Source: Mumia sp. zg.B17
Lineage (GTDB): Bacteria > Actinomycetota > Actinomycetes > Propionibacteriales > Nocardioidaceae
Assembly: GCF_019550915.1 (NCBI RefSeq)
Contig: NZ_JAHWCI010000001.1
Coordinates: forward strand, 124,001-188,000
DNA length: 64,000 nt
Direction: 5' to 3'
Below the pieces are notes generated by a model, which was not told the DNA's origin, made no database searches, and was given only the letters and a program-made list of their open reading frames with translations. This document shows positions 7,539-15,041 of the stretch, in pieces (positions within the stretch are counted from its first letter, which is position 1; each line of letters opens with the position of its first letter). The translations under genes and the position numbers were made by a program.

Positions 7539-8923
7539 GCGGACTCCTCCGGTGCTGGGCCGTCGGCGACGGCGATGAAGACGTTCTTGGTCTCCGTGAA
7601 CGCGAACGGGGCGTCCGGACCCAGCTCGCGTCCGATCCCCGACTGCTTGAAGCCGCCGAACGGGGTGGTGTAGCGGACCGAGGCGTGCGAGTTGACCGAG
7701 AGGTTGCCGGCCTCGACCGCCCGGGCGACCCGTACGCCGCGCGAGAGGTCGCGGGTCCAGAGGGACCCCGACAGGCCGTACGCGGTGGCGTTCGCGAGCG
7801 TGATCGCGTCGGCCTCGTCGCGGAACCGTTGCACGGTGACGACCGGACCGAAGATCTCCTCGACGACGGTGGGGTCGGTGCGCGACTCAGGTGTGAGCAC
7901 CGTCGGGGCGAACCAGTTGCCCGGCCCGTCCGGCGCCGAGCCGCGGAAGGCGACCGGCGCGTCGTCGGGGACGTACGAGGCGACCTTCTCCCAGTGCGGC
8001 CGCGACACCAGCGGACCCATCTCGGTCTCCTCGTCGGCAGGATCACCGACGCGGACCGCGGCGACCGCGGGCTCGAGCAGCTCCATGAACCGGTCGTACG
8101 CCGACTCCTCGACGAGGATCCGGCTCCGGGCGCAGCAGTCCTGGCCGGCATTGTCGAACACGCCGTACGGGGCGGTGGCCGCGGCGCGTTCGAGATCGGC
8201 GTCGGCGAAGACGATGTTGGCGCTCTTGCCGCCGAGCTCCAGCATCACGGCGGTCACGGTCGGCGCGGCGGCGGCCATCACGCGGGCACCCGTCACGGTG
8301 GAGCCGGTGAAGACCACCTTGCCGACGCCGGGGTGGGTCACGAGGCGCTCGCCGACGACCGCGCCCGAGCCGGGCAGCACCTGCAGGAGCCCGTCGGGGA
8401 GCCCCGACTCGGTCGCGAGCTCACCGAGCCGGATCGTCGTGAGTGGTGTCCACTCCGCCGGCTTGACGAGCACCGCGTTGCCGGCCGCGAGCGCCGGTGC
8501 GAACCCCCACGACGCGATCGTCATCGGGAAGTTCCACGGGGTGATCACGGCGACGACACCGATCGGGTCGGCGAAGGTCAGGTCGATGCCGCCGGCGACC
8601 GGGATCTGACGCCCGAAGAGCCGCTCGGGCGCGGCGGCATAGTAGGTGAGGACGTCGGCGACGTGCCCCGCCTCCCAGCGTGCCTGTCCGACGGGGTGGC
8701 CGCTGTTGGCGACCTCGAGGGCGGCCAGCTCGGTGACGTGGGCGCGTACGACGGTGGCGAACGCACGGAGCCCGTCGGCCCGTGCGGCGGGCGCGAGGCG
8801 CGACCACGTCCGCTGCGCCGAGCGGGCGCGAGCGACGGCAGCGTCGACCGCCTCAGCGTCCACCAGCTCGACGGTGGCGAGGACCGAGCCGTCGGCGGGG
8901 TTGTGGACCTCGGTGGTGGTCAT
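7535..8923 (-). CDS. aldehyde dehydrogenase family protein
   Basis: A 462-aa NAD-dependent aldehyde dehydrogenase. PWNFP (129-133), the general base Glu229 (ELGGKS) and the catalytic Cys263 in GQDCCARSR are all present, and the length fits the family. ATG at 8923 is chosen because it overlaps the preceding gene's stop (ATGA) and gives a normal N-terminus; the reading frame stays open further upstream but that part is inside the neighbour. In this operon it would oxidise the gamma-glutamyl aminoaldehyde to the acid: gamma-glutamyl-GABA if the amine is putrescine, gamma-glutamylglycine if it is ethanolamine. Confidence 0.9.
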   Translation of the reverse strand: MTTTEVHNPADGSVLATVELVDAEAVDAAVARARSAQRTWSRLAPAARADGLRAFATVVRAHVTELAALEVANSGHPVGQARWEAGHVADVLTYYAAAPERLFGRQIPVAGGIDLTFADPIGVVAVITPWNFPMTIASWGFAPALAAGNAVLVKPAEWTPLTTIRLGELATESGLPDGLLQVLPGSGAVVGERLVTHPGVGKVVFTGSTVTGARVMAAAAPTVTAVMLELGGKSANIVFADADLERAAATAPYGVFDNAGQDCCARSRILVEESAYDRFMELLEPAVAAVRVGDPADEETEMGPLVSRPHWEKVASYVPDDAPVAFRGSAPDGPGNWFAPTVLTPESRTDPTVVEEIFGPVVTVQRFRDEADAITLANATAYGLSGSLWTRDLSRGVRVARAVEAGNLSVNSHASVRYTTPFGGFKQSGIGRELGPDAPFAFTETKNVFIAVADGPAPEESA

Positions 8924-9657
8924 GTGCGCACGCCGCTCCGGTCGGCGGCCGCGCCGACCAGCGCCGCGAACAGCCGAAGGTCGTCGAGCGTCTCCTCGGG
9001 GTGCCACTGGACGGCGACCACGAACGTCGCCGCCGGCATCTCGACGGCTTCCACCGTGCCGTCGTCGGCCCGGGCGGCGGCGACGAGACCGTCACCGAGC
9101 CGGTCGAGGCCCTGATGGTGGTAGCACTGGCCGTCGACGGCGTCGCCGACGATGGTCGCCAGCCTCGTGCCTGCCACGACCGTCGCGGAGGTCGTCGAGA
9201 AGGTCGCGTCGCCGAGCTGGTGGCGCGGGTGCCCGACGACGTCGGGGAGGTGCTGGTGCAGCGTGCCCCCGAGGGCCACGTTGAGCACCTGCGCGCCTCG
9301 GCAGATGCCGAGCACGGGAAGGTCGCGGGCGAGCGCGCCGTCGAGCAGCGCGCGCTCCCACGCGTCGCGGTCGTGCCGGGGCTCGTCGGTGAGCGGGTGC
9401 GGCCGCTGTCCGTACGACGCGGGGTCGAGGTCCTTGCCGCCGGTGAGGACGAGCCCGTCGAGGCGGTCGAGCATCTGCTCGGCGCCCTCGGGCGGCTGGG
9501 GCGGGAGGAGGGCGGCGACTCCGCCGGCAGCCGTCACACCGTCGACGTAGATCCGAGGGAGGAACGACGCCTGCACGTCCCACACGCCGGTGACCGACTG
9601 CTCGAGATAGGTGGTGAGGCCGATGACGGGTCGGACCTCAGAGCCGCTCAAAGCCAC
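8920..9657 (-). CDS. gamma-glutamyl-amide hydrolase, PuuD-like class I amidotransferase
   Basis: A 245-aa class-I glutamine-amidotransferase-type hydrolase of the PuuD (gamma-glutamyl-GABA hydrolase) group. The nucleophile is Cys119 in GICRGAQ and the His219-x-Glu221 pair lies in QWHPEE. The reaction would release glutamate from the oxidised gamma-glutamyl intermediate. GTG at 9657 is chosen because GGGAG lies 7 bases upstream; a TTG at 9651 is possible. The gene overlaps the ligase gene by 20 bases and the aldehyde dehydrogenase by 4, so the three are translated as one operon. Confidence 0.88.
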   Translation of the reverse strand: MALSGSEVRPVIGLTTYLEQSVTGVWDVQASFLPRIYVDGVTAAGGVAALLPPQPPEGAEQMLDRLDGLVLTGGKDLDPASYGQRPHPLTDEPRHDRDAWERALLDGALARDLPVLGICRGAQVLNVALGGTLHQHLPDVVGHPRHQLGDATFSTTSATVVAGTRLATIVGDAVDGQCYHHQGLDRLGDGLVAAARADDGTVEAVEMPAATFVVAVQWHPEETLDDLRLFAALVGAAADRSGVRT

Positions 9658-11005
9658 GCACCCGCTCCCAGTCGGTGACGGCGGCGTCGAACGCCGTCTG
9701 CTCGACCCGCGCGTTGTTGAGGTAGTGGTCGACGACGTCGTCGCCGAACGCGTCGCGCGCCACCTTGGACTCGGCCAGCAGCGCCGCCGCCTCGCGCAGC
9801 GTGGTCGGGAGGTGCTCGGCCTCGCTGGTGTAGGCGTTGCCGGTGAGGGGGTCCGCCAGCTCGAGGCCGGCGTCCATGCCGTGGAGGCCACCGGCGATCA
9901 GCGCCGCCACGGCGAGGTAGGGGTTGACGTCACCGCCCGGCGCCCGGCACTCCATGCGCATCCCGTGCCCGTGGCCGACCACGCGGAGCGCGCAGGTTCG
10001 GTTGTCCAGCCCCCAGGCGACCGCGGTGGGCGCAAAGCTGCCTTCGGCGAAGCGCTTGTAGGAGTTGATGTGGGGCGCGTAGAACATCGTCAGCTCGCGC
10101 ATCGTCGCGAGCTGACCGGCGAGGAAGTGACGGAACGTCTCCGACATCCCCTCCGGACCGCTGTCGTCGGCGAAGACCGCCGTGCCGTCGTCTCCGCGCA
10201 GCGAGAGGTGGATGTGGCACGAGTTGCCCTCGCGCTCGTCGAACTTCGCCATGAAGGTGAGGCTCTTGCCGTGCTGATCGGCGATCTCCTTGGCGCCGTT
10301 CTTGTAGATCGTGTGGTTGTCGCAGGTGGTGAGCGCGTCGGCGTAGCGGAAGGCGATCTCCTGCTGGCCGAGGTTGCACTCACCCTTGACGCCCTCCGAG
10401 TACATCCCCGCCCCGTCCATGCCGCGACGGATGTCCTGCAGCAGCGGCTCCATCCGGGTCGAGGCGTGCATCGCGTAGTCGACGTTGTAGTCGCTGGCGC
10501 GAGCGAGGTCGCGGTAGCCCTTGGCCCACGCGTCGCGGTAGCCGGTGTCGAAGACCATGAACTCGAGCTCGGTGCCGGCGTACGGGACGAGGCCCCGCTC
10601 GGCGAGTCGGGCGATCTGCTCCTGGAGGACGGCGCGTGGTGACGGTGCGACGGCGCCGCGGCTGTGGTCCTCGAGGTCCGCGATGACCAGTGCGGTCGAG
10701 GCGAGCCACGGGACGCGCCGGAGCGTGGGGAGGTCCGGACGCATCACCATGTCGCCGTAGCCGGTCTCCCAGCTCGACATCGCGTAGCCGTCGACCGTGT
10801 TCATGTCGACGTCGACAGCGAGCAGGTAGTTGCAGCACTCGGCGCCGTGCTCGGCGACCTCCTCGAGGAAGAGTCGTGCCGACACCCGTTTGCCGGTGAG
10901 CCGTCCCTGCATGTCACCGAACGCGACGATCACCGTGTCGATGTCACCGGTGCGGACGTCGTTGCGCAGCTCCTCCAGCGTCAGGTTTCCCGACGACACA
11001 CCCAT
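9638..11005 (-). CDS. glutamine synthetase-like gamma-glutamyl amine ligase
   Basis: A 455-aa member of the glutamine synthetase superfamily, type PuuA/FluG/GlnA4 rather than true GlnA. Visible landmarks are ELEFMVFD (first metal Glu), HIHLSLR (catalytic His), NRTCALRV and the C-terminal MECRAPGGDVNPYLA metal/glutamate site. These enzymes attach glutamate to an amine using ATP; in Streptomyces, GlnA3 uses polyamines and GlnA4 uses ethanolamine. The ATG has a strong GAGGAGGAG ribosome site. It heads the five-gene operon and is divergent from an ethanolamine-type permease, which favours ethanolamine as the amine; putrescine remains possible. Confidence 0.85.
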   Translation of the reverse strand: MGVSSGNLTLEELRNDVRTGDIDTVIVAFGDMQGRLTGKRVSARLFLEEVAEHGAECCNYLLAVDVDMNTVDGYAMSSWETGYGDMVMRPDLPTLRRVPWLASTALVIADLEDHSRGAVAPSPRAVLQEQIARLAERGLVPYAGTELEFMVFDTGYRDAWAKGYRDLARASDYNVDYAMHASTRMEPLLQDIRRGMDGAGMYSEGVKGECNLGQQEIAFRYADALTTCDNHTIYKNGAKEIADQHGKSLTFMAKFDEREGNSCHIHLSLRGDDGTAVFADDSGPEGMSETFRHFLAGQLATMRELTMFYAPHINSYKRFAEGSFAPTAVAWGLDNRTCALRVVGHGHGMRMECRAPGGDVNPYLAVAALIAGGLHGMDAGLELADPLTGNAYTSEAEHLPTTLREAAALLAESKVARDAFGDDVVDHYLNNARVEQTAFDAAVTDWERVRGFERL

Positions 11006-11050
11006 GGTCTCCTCCTCGGCCCGGCGTCTGCTCAGTCAATCACGCCCGGC

Positions 11051-11148
11051 CGACCATTGGGACCCGTCAAATGCTGCGATCTCGTGATGCTCGACCAGAA
11101 TTTGGCCAGCCAAAGGTATGTCCAATCGACCATTGACGGGTCTAACCT
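11051..11148. promoter_or_regulatory. divergent control region: palindrome and inverted promoter elements
   Basis: Between the ligase and permease genes (11006-11184), 11101-11114 is the palindrome TTTGGCCAGCCAAA (6-base arms, 2-base centre). It is flanked by outward-facing near-copies GACCCGTCAAATG (11061-11073) and CATTGACGGGTC (11131-11142), each holding a TTGACG that could act as a -35. A direct repeat CGACCATTG occurs at 11051 and 11127. TAACCT at 11143-11148 is a reasonable -10 for the permease, whose SD AGGAGA follows. The FadR-type regulator is the likely binder; this is inference. Confidence 0.5.
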
Positions 11149-11184
11149 CGGTCCAAGCAACGGCCCTCCCGACAGGAGACAGCG

Positions 11185-12714
11185 ATGTCCGGTGACAAGC
11201 TCTCGGCGTCGGGAGCGACCTACTCCCACGCCCAGGACGGCTACTTCGAGAAGCGTCAGCTCAAGCGCTCGGCCGGCTTCTGGGGGTTGTGGGGCATCGG
11301 TGTGGGCGCCGTGGTCTCCGGCGACTTCTCGGGCTGGAACTTCGGCCTCGACGCCGCAGGGTGGGGCGGGCTGCTCGTCGCCAGCATCATCATCGTCGTC
11401 ATGTACTTCGGGATGCTGTTCTCGATCGGCGAGATGTCGGCCGCGATGCCGCACACCGGGGGCGCCTACTCGTTCTCCCGGGCGGCGATGGGTCCGTGGG
11501 GCGGCTTCGTCACCGGGCTGGCGGAGACCATCGAGTACGTCTTCACCACCGGCGTGATCGTGCTCTTCTCGGCCGGCTACGCCAACGCGATCACCGCCGA
11601 GCTGATCGGGCTCGACCTGAGCGACACCATGTGGGTCTGGTGGATCTTCCTCTATGCCGTGTTCATCGCGCTCAACTCGGTCGGCGCGGAGATCTCGTTC
11701 AGGTTCGCGATCGTGGTCTCGATCATCTCCATCGGTGTCCTCGTCCTGTTCGCCGTCCTCGCGTTCGCCAACGGGGCGGTCGACGTCGGCAACCTCCTCG
11801 ACATCGCACCGGAGGACGGCAACTCCGACTTCCTGCCGTTCGGCTGGGAGGGCGTCCTCTATGCGTTGCCGTTCGCGATGTGGTTCTTCCTGGGGATCGA
11901 GGAGCTGCCGCTGGCGGCGGAGGAGGCCCACGACCCGCAGAAGGACATCCCCCGCGCTGGGATCGGGGGCCTGGTGACGCTCGTCGCGACCGGCGGCCTG
12001 GTGCTCTTCCTCAACCCGGCCGTCACCGGGTCGGAAGCGATCCGCGACTCCGACGAGCCGCTGCTCGACGGCTTCCGCGCGTTCCTGTCGGCCGACCTGG
12101 CCGCGCTCTTGTCGGCGTTCGCGCTGATCGGCCTGCTGGCGAGCCTGCAGGGCATCATGTTCGCCTACGGCCGCAACATGTTCTCCCTGTCGCGGGCCGG
12201 CTACTACCCCAAGTTCCTCTCGCTCACCGGCTCACGTCAGACGCCGTGGGTGGCGCTGGTCGCCGGTGCCGTCATCGGCCTGGTGGCGCTCTTCGTCGTC
12301 GACCTCGTGGGCGACGCCGCCGGCGACATCGTGCTCAACATCGCCGTCTGGGGCGCGGTGCTCGCCTACTTCCTCCAGATGGTCGCGTTCCTGCTGCTGC
12401 GGCGGAAGTTCCCCAACGCCGTACGCCCGTACGTCAGCCCGGTCGGGCGGACCGGCGCAATCGTCGCCGCCGTGATCGCCGCGGTGACGTTCGTGGGCGT
12501 GCTGCTCAACCCGGACTACCGTCCGGCCGTCGTCGCCATCGTCGTCATCTACGTCGTGATGCTGGCGATCTTCGCGGTCTGGGGACGCCACCGCCTCGTC
12601 CTCTCGCCGGAGGAGGAGTACGCGGTGACCGGCGGCCTCCACGGCTACGACCCGGCGAGCGAGGGACTCGGAGGGACCATCGAGGACGAGATCCTCAAGG
12701 GCCGCACCGAGTGA
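11185..12714 (+). CDS. APC-family permease, ethanolamine permease-like
   Basis: A 509-aa amino acid/polyamine/organocation transporter with about 12 membrane helices. The first helix has the family Gly-rich turn (GVGAVVSGDFSGWNFGL), and the region GLAETIEYVFTTGVI resembles the ethanolamine transporter (Eat) subgroup rather than PuuP. The N-terminus carries AQDGYFEKRQLKRSAGFWGL, a typical Eat-like start. It is preceded by AGGAGA. Divergent pairing with the gamma-glutamyl ligase operon indicates that it imports the amine which that operon degrades. Distinguishing ethanolamine from putrescine needs phylogeny. Confidence 0.82.
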   Translation: MSGDKLSASGATYSHAQDGYFEKRQLKRSAGFWGLWGIGVGAVVSGDFSGWNFGLDAAGWGGLLVASIIIVVMYFGMLFSIGEMSAAMPHTGGAYSFSRAAMGPWGGFVTGLAETIEYVFTTGVIVLFSAGYANAITAELIGLDLSDTMWVWWIFLYAVFIALNSVGAEISFRFAIVVSIISIGVLVLFAVLAFANGAVDVGNLLDIAPEDGNSDFLPFGWEGVLYALPFAMWFFLGIEELPLAAEEAHDPQKDIPRAGIGGLVTLVATGGLVLFLNPAVTGSEAIRDSDEPLLDGFRAFLSADLAALLSAFALIGLLASLQGIMFAYGRNMFSLSRAGYYPKFLSLTGSRQTPWVALVAGAVIGLVALFVVDLVGDAAGDIVLNIAVWGAVLAYFLQMVAFLLLRRKFPNAVRPYVSPVGRTGAIVAAVIAAVTFVGVLLNPDYRPAVVAIVVIYVVMLAIFAVWGRHRLVLSPEEEYAVTGGLHGYDPASEGLGGTIEDEILKGRTE

Positions 12715-12744
12715 CCCCGCTCGCGGACTAGATGGAGCCGTCTG

Positions 12745-13713
12745 TCACGGGACGAGGACGACCTTGCCGAGCGCCTCGCGCGCGTCGATCATCTCGAGGG
12801 CGCGGGCCGCGTCCTCGAGCGAGAAGCGCCCGCCGATCGGGGGCGCGAGGGCGCCGGACTCGAGGTGCGGCACGAGCTCCTGCCACTGCGCAGCGACGTA
12901 GCCGGGGCGCTTCATCACGTACGCCCCCCATCCGACGCCGCGGATGTCGATGTTGTTGAGGAGAAGCCGGTTGACCTTCACCTCAGGGATGTCGCCGGCG
13001 GTGAAGCCGATGACGAGGAGGCGGCCGTCGTCCTTGAGGCTGCGCAGGGAGTCGGTGAAGCGGTCGCCGCCGACCGGGTCGATGACGAGGTCCACGCCGT
13101 GCCCGCCGGTCAGGTCCTTCACCGCCTCTTTGAAGCCGTCGGCCAGCACGTACGAGTCTGCCCCCGCGGCCACGGCGACCTCCCCCTTGGCATCGGTGGA
13201 GGTGACCGCGATGACCTGGCCGGCGCCGTACGCCTTCGCGACCTGGATCGATGCCGTCCCGACGCCGCCGGCCGCGCCCTGCACCAGGACGGACTCGCCG
13301 TTGCGCAGGTGCCCGCGCTTGAGCAGCGCGAAGTGCGCGGTGAGGTAGTTGAGCGGGACGCCCGCTCCCTCCTCGTACGAGACGTTGTCCGGGAGGTGGA
13401 ACGTCATGTCGACGCCGGACACCGCTCGCTCGGCGAAGCCGCCGAGCATCGGGAAGGCGGCGACGCGGTCACCGGTGGAGAAGCCCGAGCCGGACGGTGC
13501 CGACACGACTTCCCCGGCGACCTCCGAGCCTGGCACGAAGGGGAGCGGGGGCTTGAGCTGGTAGAGGCCGCGGGTCTGGAGGACCTCGGGGAAGGACACG
13601 CCCGACGCCTTGACGTCGATGACGATCTGCTCCGGACCCGGCTCGGGAGCGTCGATGTCGACGACCTCGACGGCGGAGGGGCCTTCCAGGGATGTGATCT
13701 GCACTGCACGCAT
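12745..13713 (-). CDS. NADPH:quinone oxidoreductase family protein (zinc-free MDR)
   Basis: A 322-aa medium-chain dehydrogenase/reductase without the structural or catalytic zinc ligands, as in quinone oxidoreductase (QOR). The GroES-like part is about 1-125. The Rossmann motif VQGAAGGVGTASIQ is near residues 144-157, followed by the dinucleotide region. It reduces quinones or enones with NADPH. The gene is monocistronic and faces the permease end to end. Its promoter contains a leaderless-type TAGGCT and a TetR-style palindrome at 13727-13742, so it is probably repressed by a regulator encoded elsewhere. Confidence 0.88.
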   Translation of the reverse strand: MRAVQITSLEGPSAVEVVDIDAPEPGPEQIVIDVKASGVSFPEVLQTRGLYQLKPPLPFVPGSEVAGEVVSAPSGSGFSTGDRVAAFPMLGGFAERAVSGVDMTFHLPDNVSYEEGAGVPLNYLTAHFALLKRGHLRNGESVLVQGAAGGVGTASIQVAKAYGAGQVIAVTSTDAKGEVAVAAGADSYVLADGFKEAVKDLTGGHGVDLVIDPVGGDRFTDSLRSLKDDGRLLVIGFTAGDIPEVKVNRLLLNNIDIRGVGWGAYVMKRPGYVAAQWQELVPHLESGALAPPIGGRFSLEDAARALEMIDAREALGKVVLVP

Positions 13714-13719
13714 GACCGG

Positions 13720-13725
13720 AGCCTA
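13720..13725 (-). promoter_or_regulatory. leaderless-type -10 for the quinone oxidoreductase
   Basis: TAGGCT on the minus strand stands exactly 6 bases before the ATG at 13713, so the mRNA would begin at the start codon. Confidence 0.6.
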
Positions 13726-13726
13726 C

Positions 13727-13742
13727 CTAAGCGGGCGCTTAG
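13727..13742. promoter_or_regulatory. TetR-type operator palindrome
   Basis: CTAAGCGGGCGCTTAG has perfect 7-base arms around a GG centre. It lies directly upstream of the -10 of the quinone oxidoreductase, in the -35/-10 spacer, and only 3 bases past the end of the P450 gene. Palindromes of this shape are typical TetR-family sites in actinobacteria. No adjacent regulator gene matches it, and its sequence differs from the operator at 16531-16553. Confidence 0.6.
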
Positions 13743-13745
13743 TCG

Positions 13746-15041
13746 TCAGGAGGAGCGGGCGTGGAGGGTGACGACGGCACCGTGCTCGGGGACGTGGGTG
13801 ATGTTGCGGACCACGGAGACCTCCTCCGCGTCCACGCTCACGCGGTAGCGCGTCAGGATCTCCTTGAGCACCGCCGTCCCTTCCATCAGCGAGAAGCCGG
13901 CTCCGAGGCAGCGTCGCACGCCGCCCCCGAACGGGATCCACGTGCCGGGCGCGATGTCGTCGTCGAGGAACCGGCGCGGCCGGAAGCGTGCAGGCTCGGG
14001 GAAGCTGGCGTAGGTGAAGTGGGCGCCCGCGATCGACGGCGAGACGACCGTGCCGGCCGGCAGGTCCCACGGCCCGACCCGCTGCGGTGTGGTCAGACGC
14101 CGGGCCACCGAGTCGATCACGGGGTGCCGCCGCATCGCTTCTTTGAGGCAGGCCTCCACGAACGCGTCGTCACCGGTGTCGGCGGCGCGGAGCGCCTCCT
14201 CCTGGACGTCGGGGTTGGCGCCCAGCTCGTACAGCGTCCACGAGAGCGCCGACGCGGTCGTCTCGTGGCCGGCGAGGAGGAGGGTGACGAGCTGGTCTCG
14301 CAGCTCGGCGTCGGTGAGGGGTGCCAGGTCTCCCTCGACGCCGACCTGGAGGAGGCGCGACAGCACGTCGGTGCGCGCATCGAGGTCCGACACCTGACGG
14401 CGCGCGGCGATCTCGGCGTACAGGATGCGGTCGACCGCCGCCTGGTTGTCGAAGTAGCGCTTCCAAGGCCCGAGTGACCTCAGCCTCGGGAAGATCCAGC
14501 CGACGAACATCGTCGGTCCGATCTCGACCATCCGGCGGATGCGGGGGCGCAGGGCGCCGAGCGTCTTCTCGTCGGTGACGCCGAAGACCACCTGGAGGAT
14601 CACCTCGAGCGTGAGGGCGTTCATGCGCTCGTGGGTCACGAGGCGCTCGCCGTCGTGCCAGCGGTCGACCTCCTCCTTGGCGAGCGACTCGACGAGACCG
14701 CGGTAGCCCCGCAGGGACGCGCCGTTGAAGGCCGGCATGAGGAGCTTGCGGGCGCGCATGTGCTCGGCCTCGTCGGTGAGCAGGACCGAGTGCTCGCCCA
14801 TCACCGGACGCAGCACCTGGTTTCCCTCGCCGGCATGGAAGTCGCGGGGGTCGCCGGCGAAGACCTGCTTGATGTGCTCCGGAGCGCTGATCGTCGCGAT
14901 CGTACGAGGGCCGGGATGGATGCGGATCGTGTACGCCGGCCCGTAGCGCCGTACGAGCATCCGCATGAACGGCGTCCGGAACCCGAGGAAGGCCACCGTC
15001 TGGACCGAGGCCGGCCAGCGCGGGCCGGGGGGCAGGCTCAT
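13746..15041 (-). CDS. cytochrome P450
   Basis: A 431-aa soluble P450. The I-helix oxygen-binding motif AGHETT (257-262), the ExxR pair Glu301/Arg304 and the haem loop FGGGVRRCLG with Cys378 are all intact. It inserts oxygen into an unactivated C-H or C=C bond using ferredoxin electrons; no ferredoxin or reductase gene is nearby. ATG at 15041 overlaps the stop of the Baeyer-Villiger monooxygenase gene (15038-15040), so the two are one operon controlled from the TetR operator at 16531. The substrate is unknown; terpenoid, steroid or alicyclic ketone degradation would fit the pairing. Confidence 0.93.
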   Translation of the reverse strand: MSLPPGPRWPASVQTVAFLGFRTPFMRMLVRRYGPAYTIRIHPGPRTIATISAPEHIKQVFAGDPRDFHAGEGNQVLRPVMGEHSVLLTDEAEHMRARKLLMPAFNGASLRGYRGLVESLAKEEVDRWHDGERLVTHERMNALTLEVILQVVFGVTDEKTLGALRPRIRRMVEIGPTMFVGWIFPRLRSLGPWKRYFDNQAAVDRILYAEIAARRQVSDLDARTDVLSRLLQVGVEGDLAPLTDAELRDQLVTLLLAGHETTASALSWTLYELGANPDVQEEALRAADTGDDAFVEACLKEAMRRHPVIDSVARRLTTPQRVGPWDLPAGTVVSPSIAGAHFTYASFPEPARFRPRRFLDDDIAPGTWIPFGGGVRRCLGAGFSLMEGTAVLKEILTRYRVSVDAEEVSVVRNITHVPEHGAVVTLHARSS

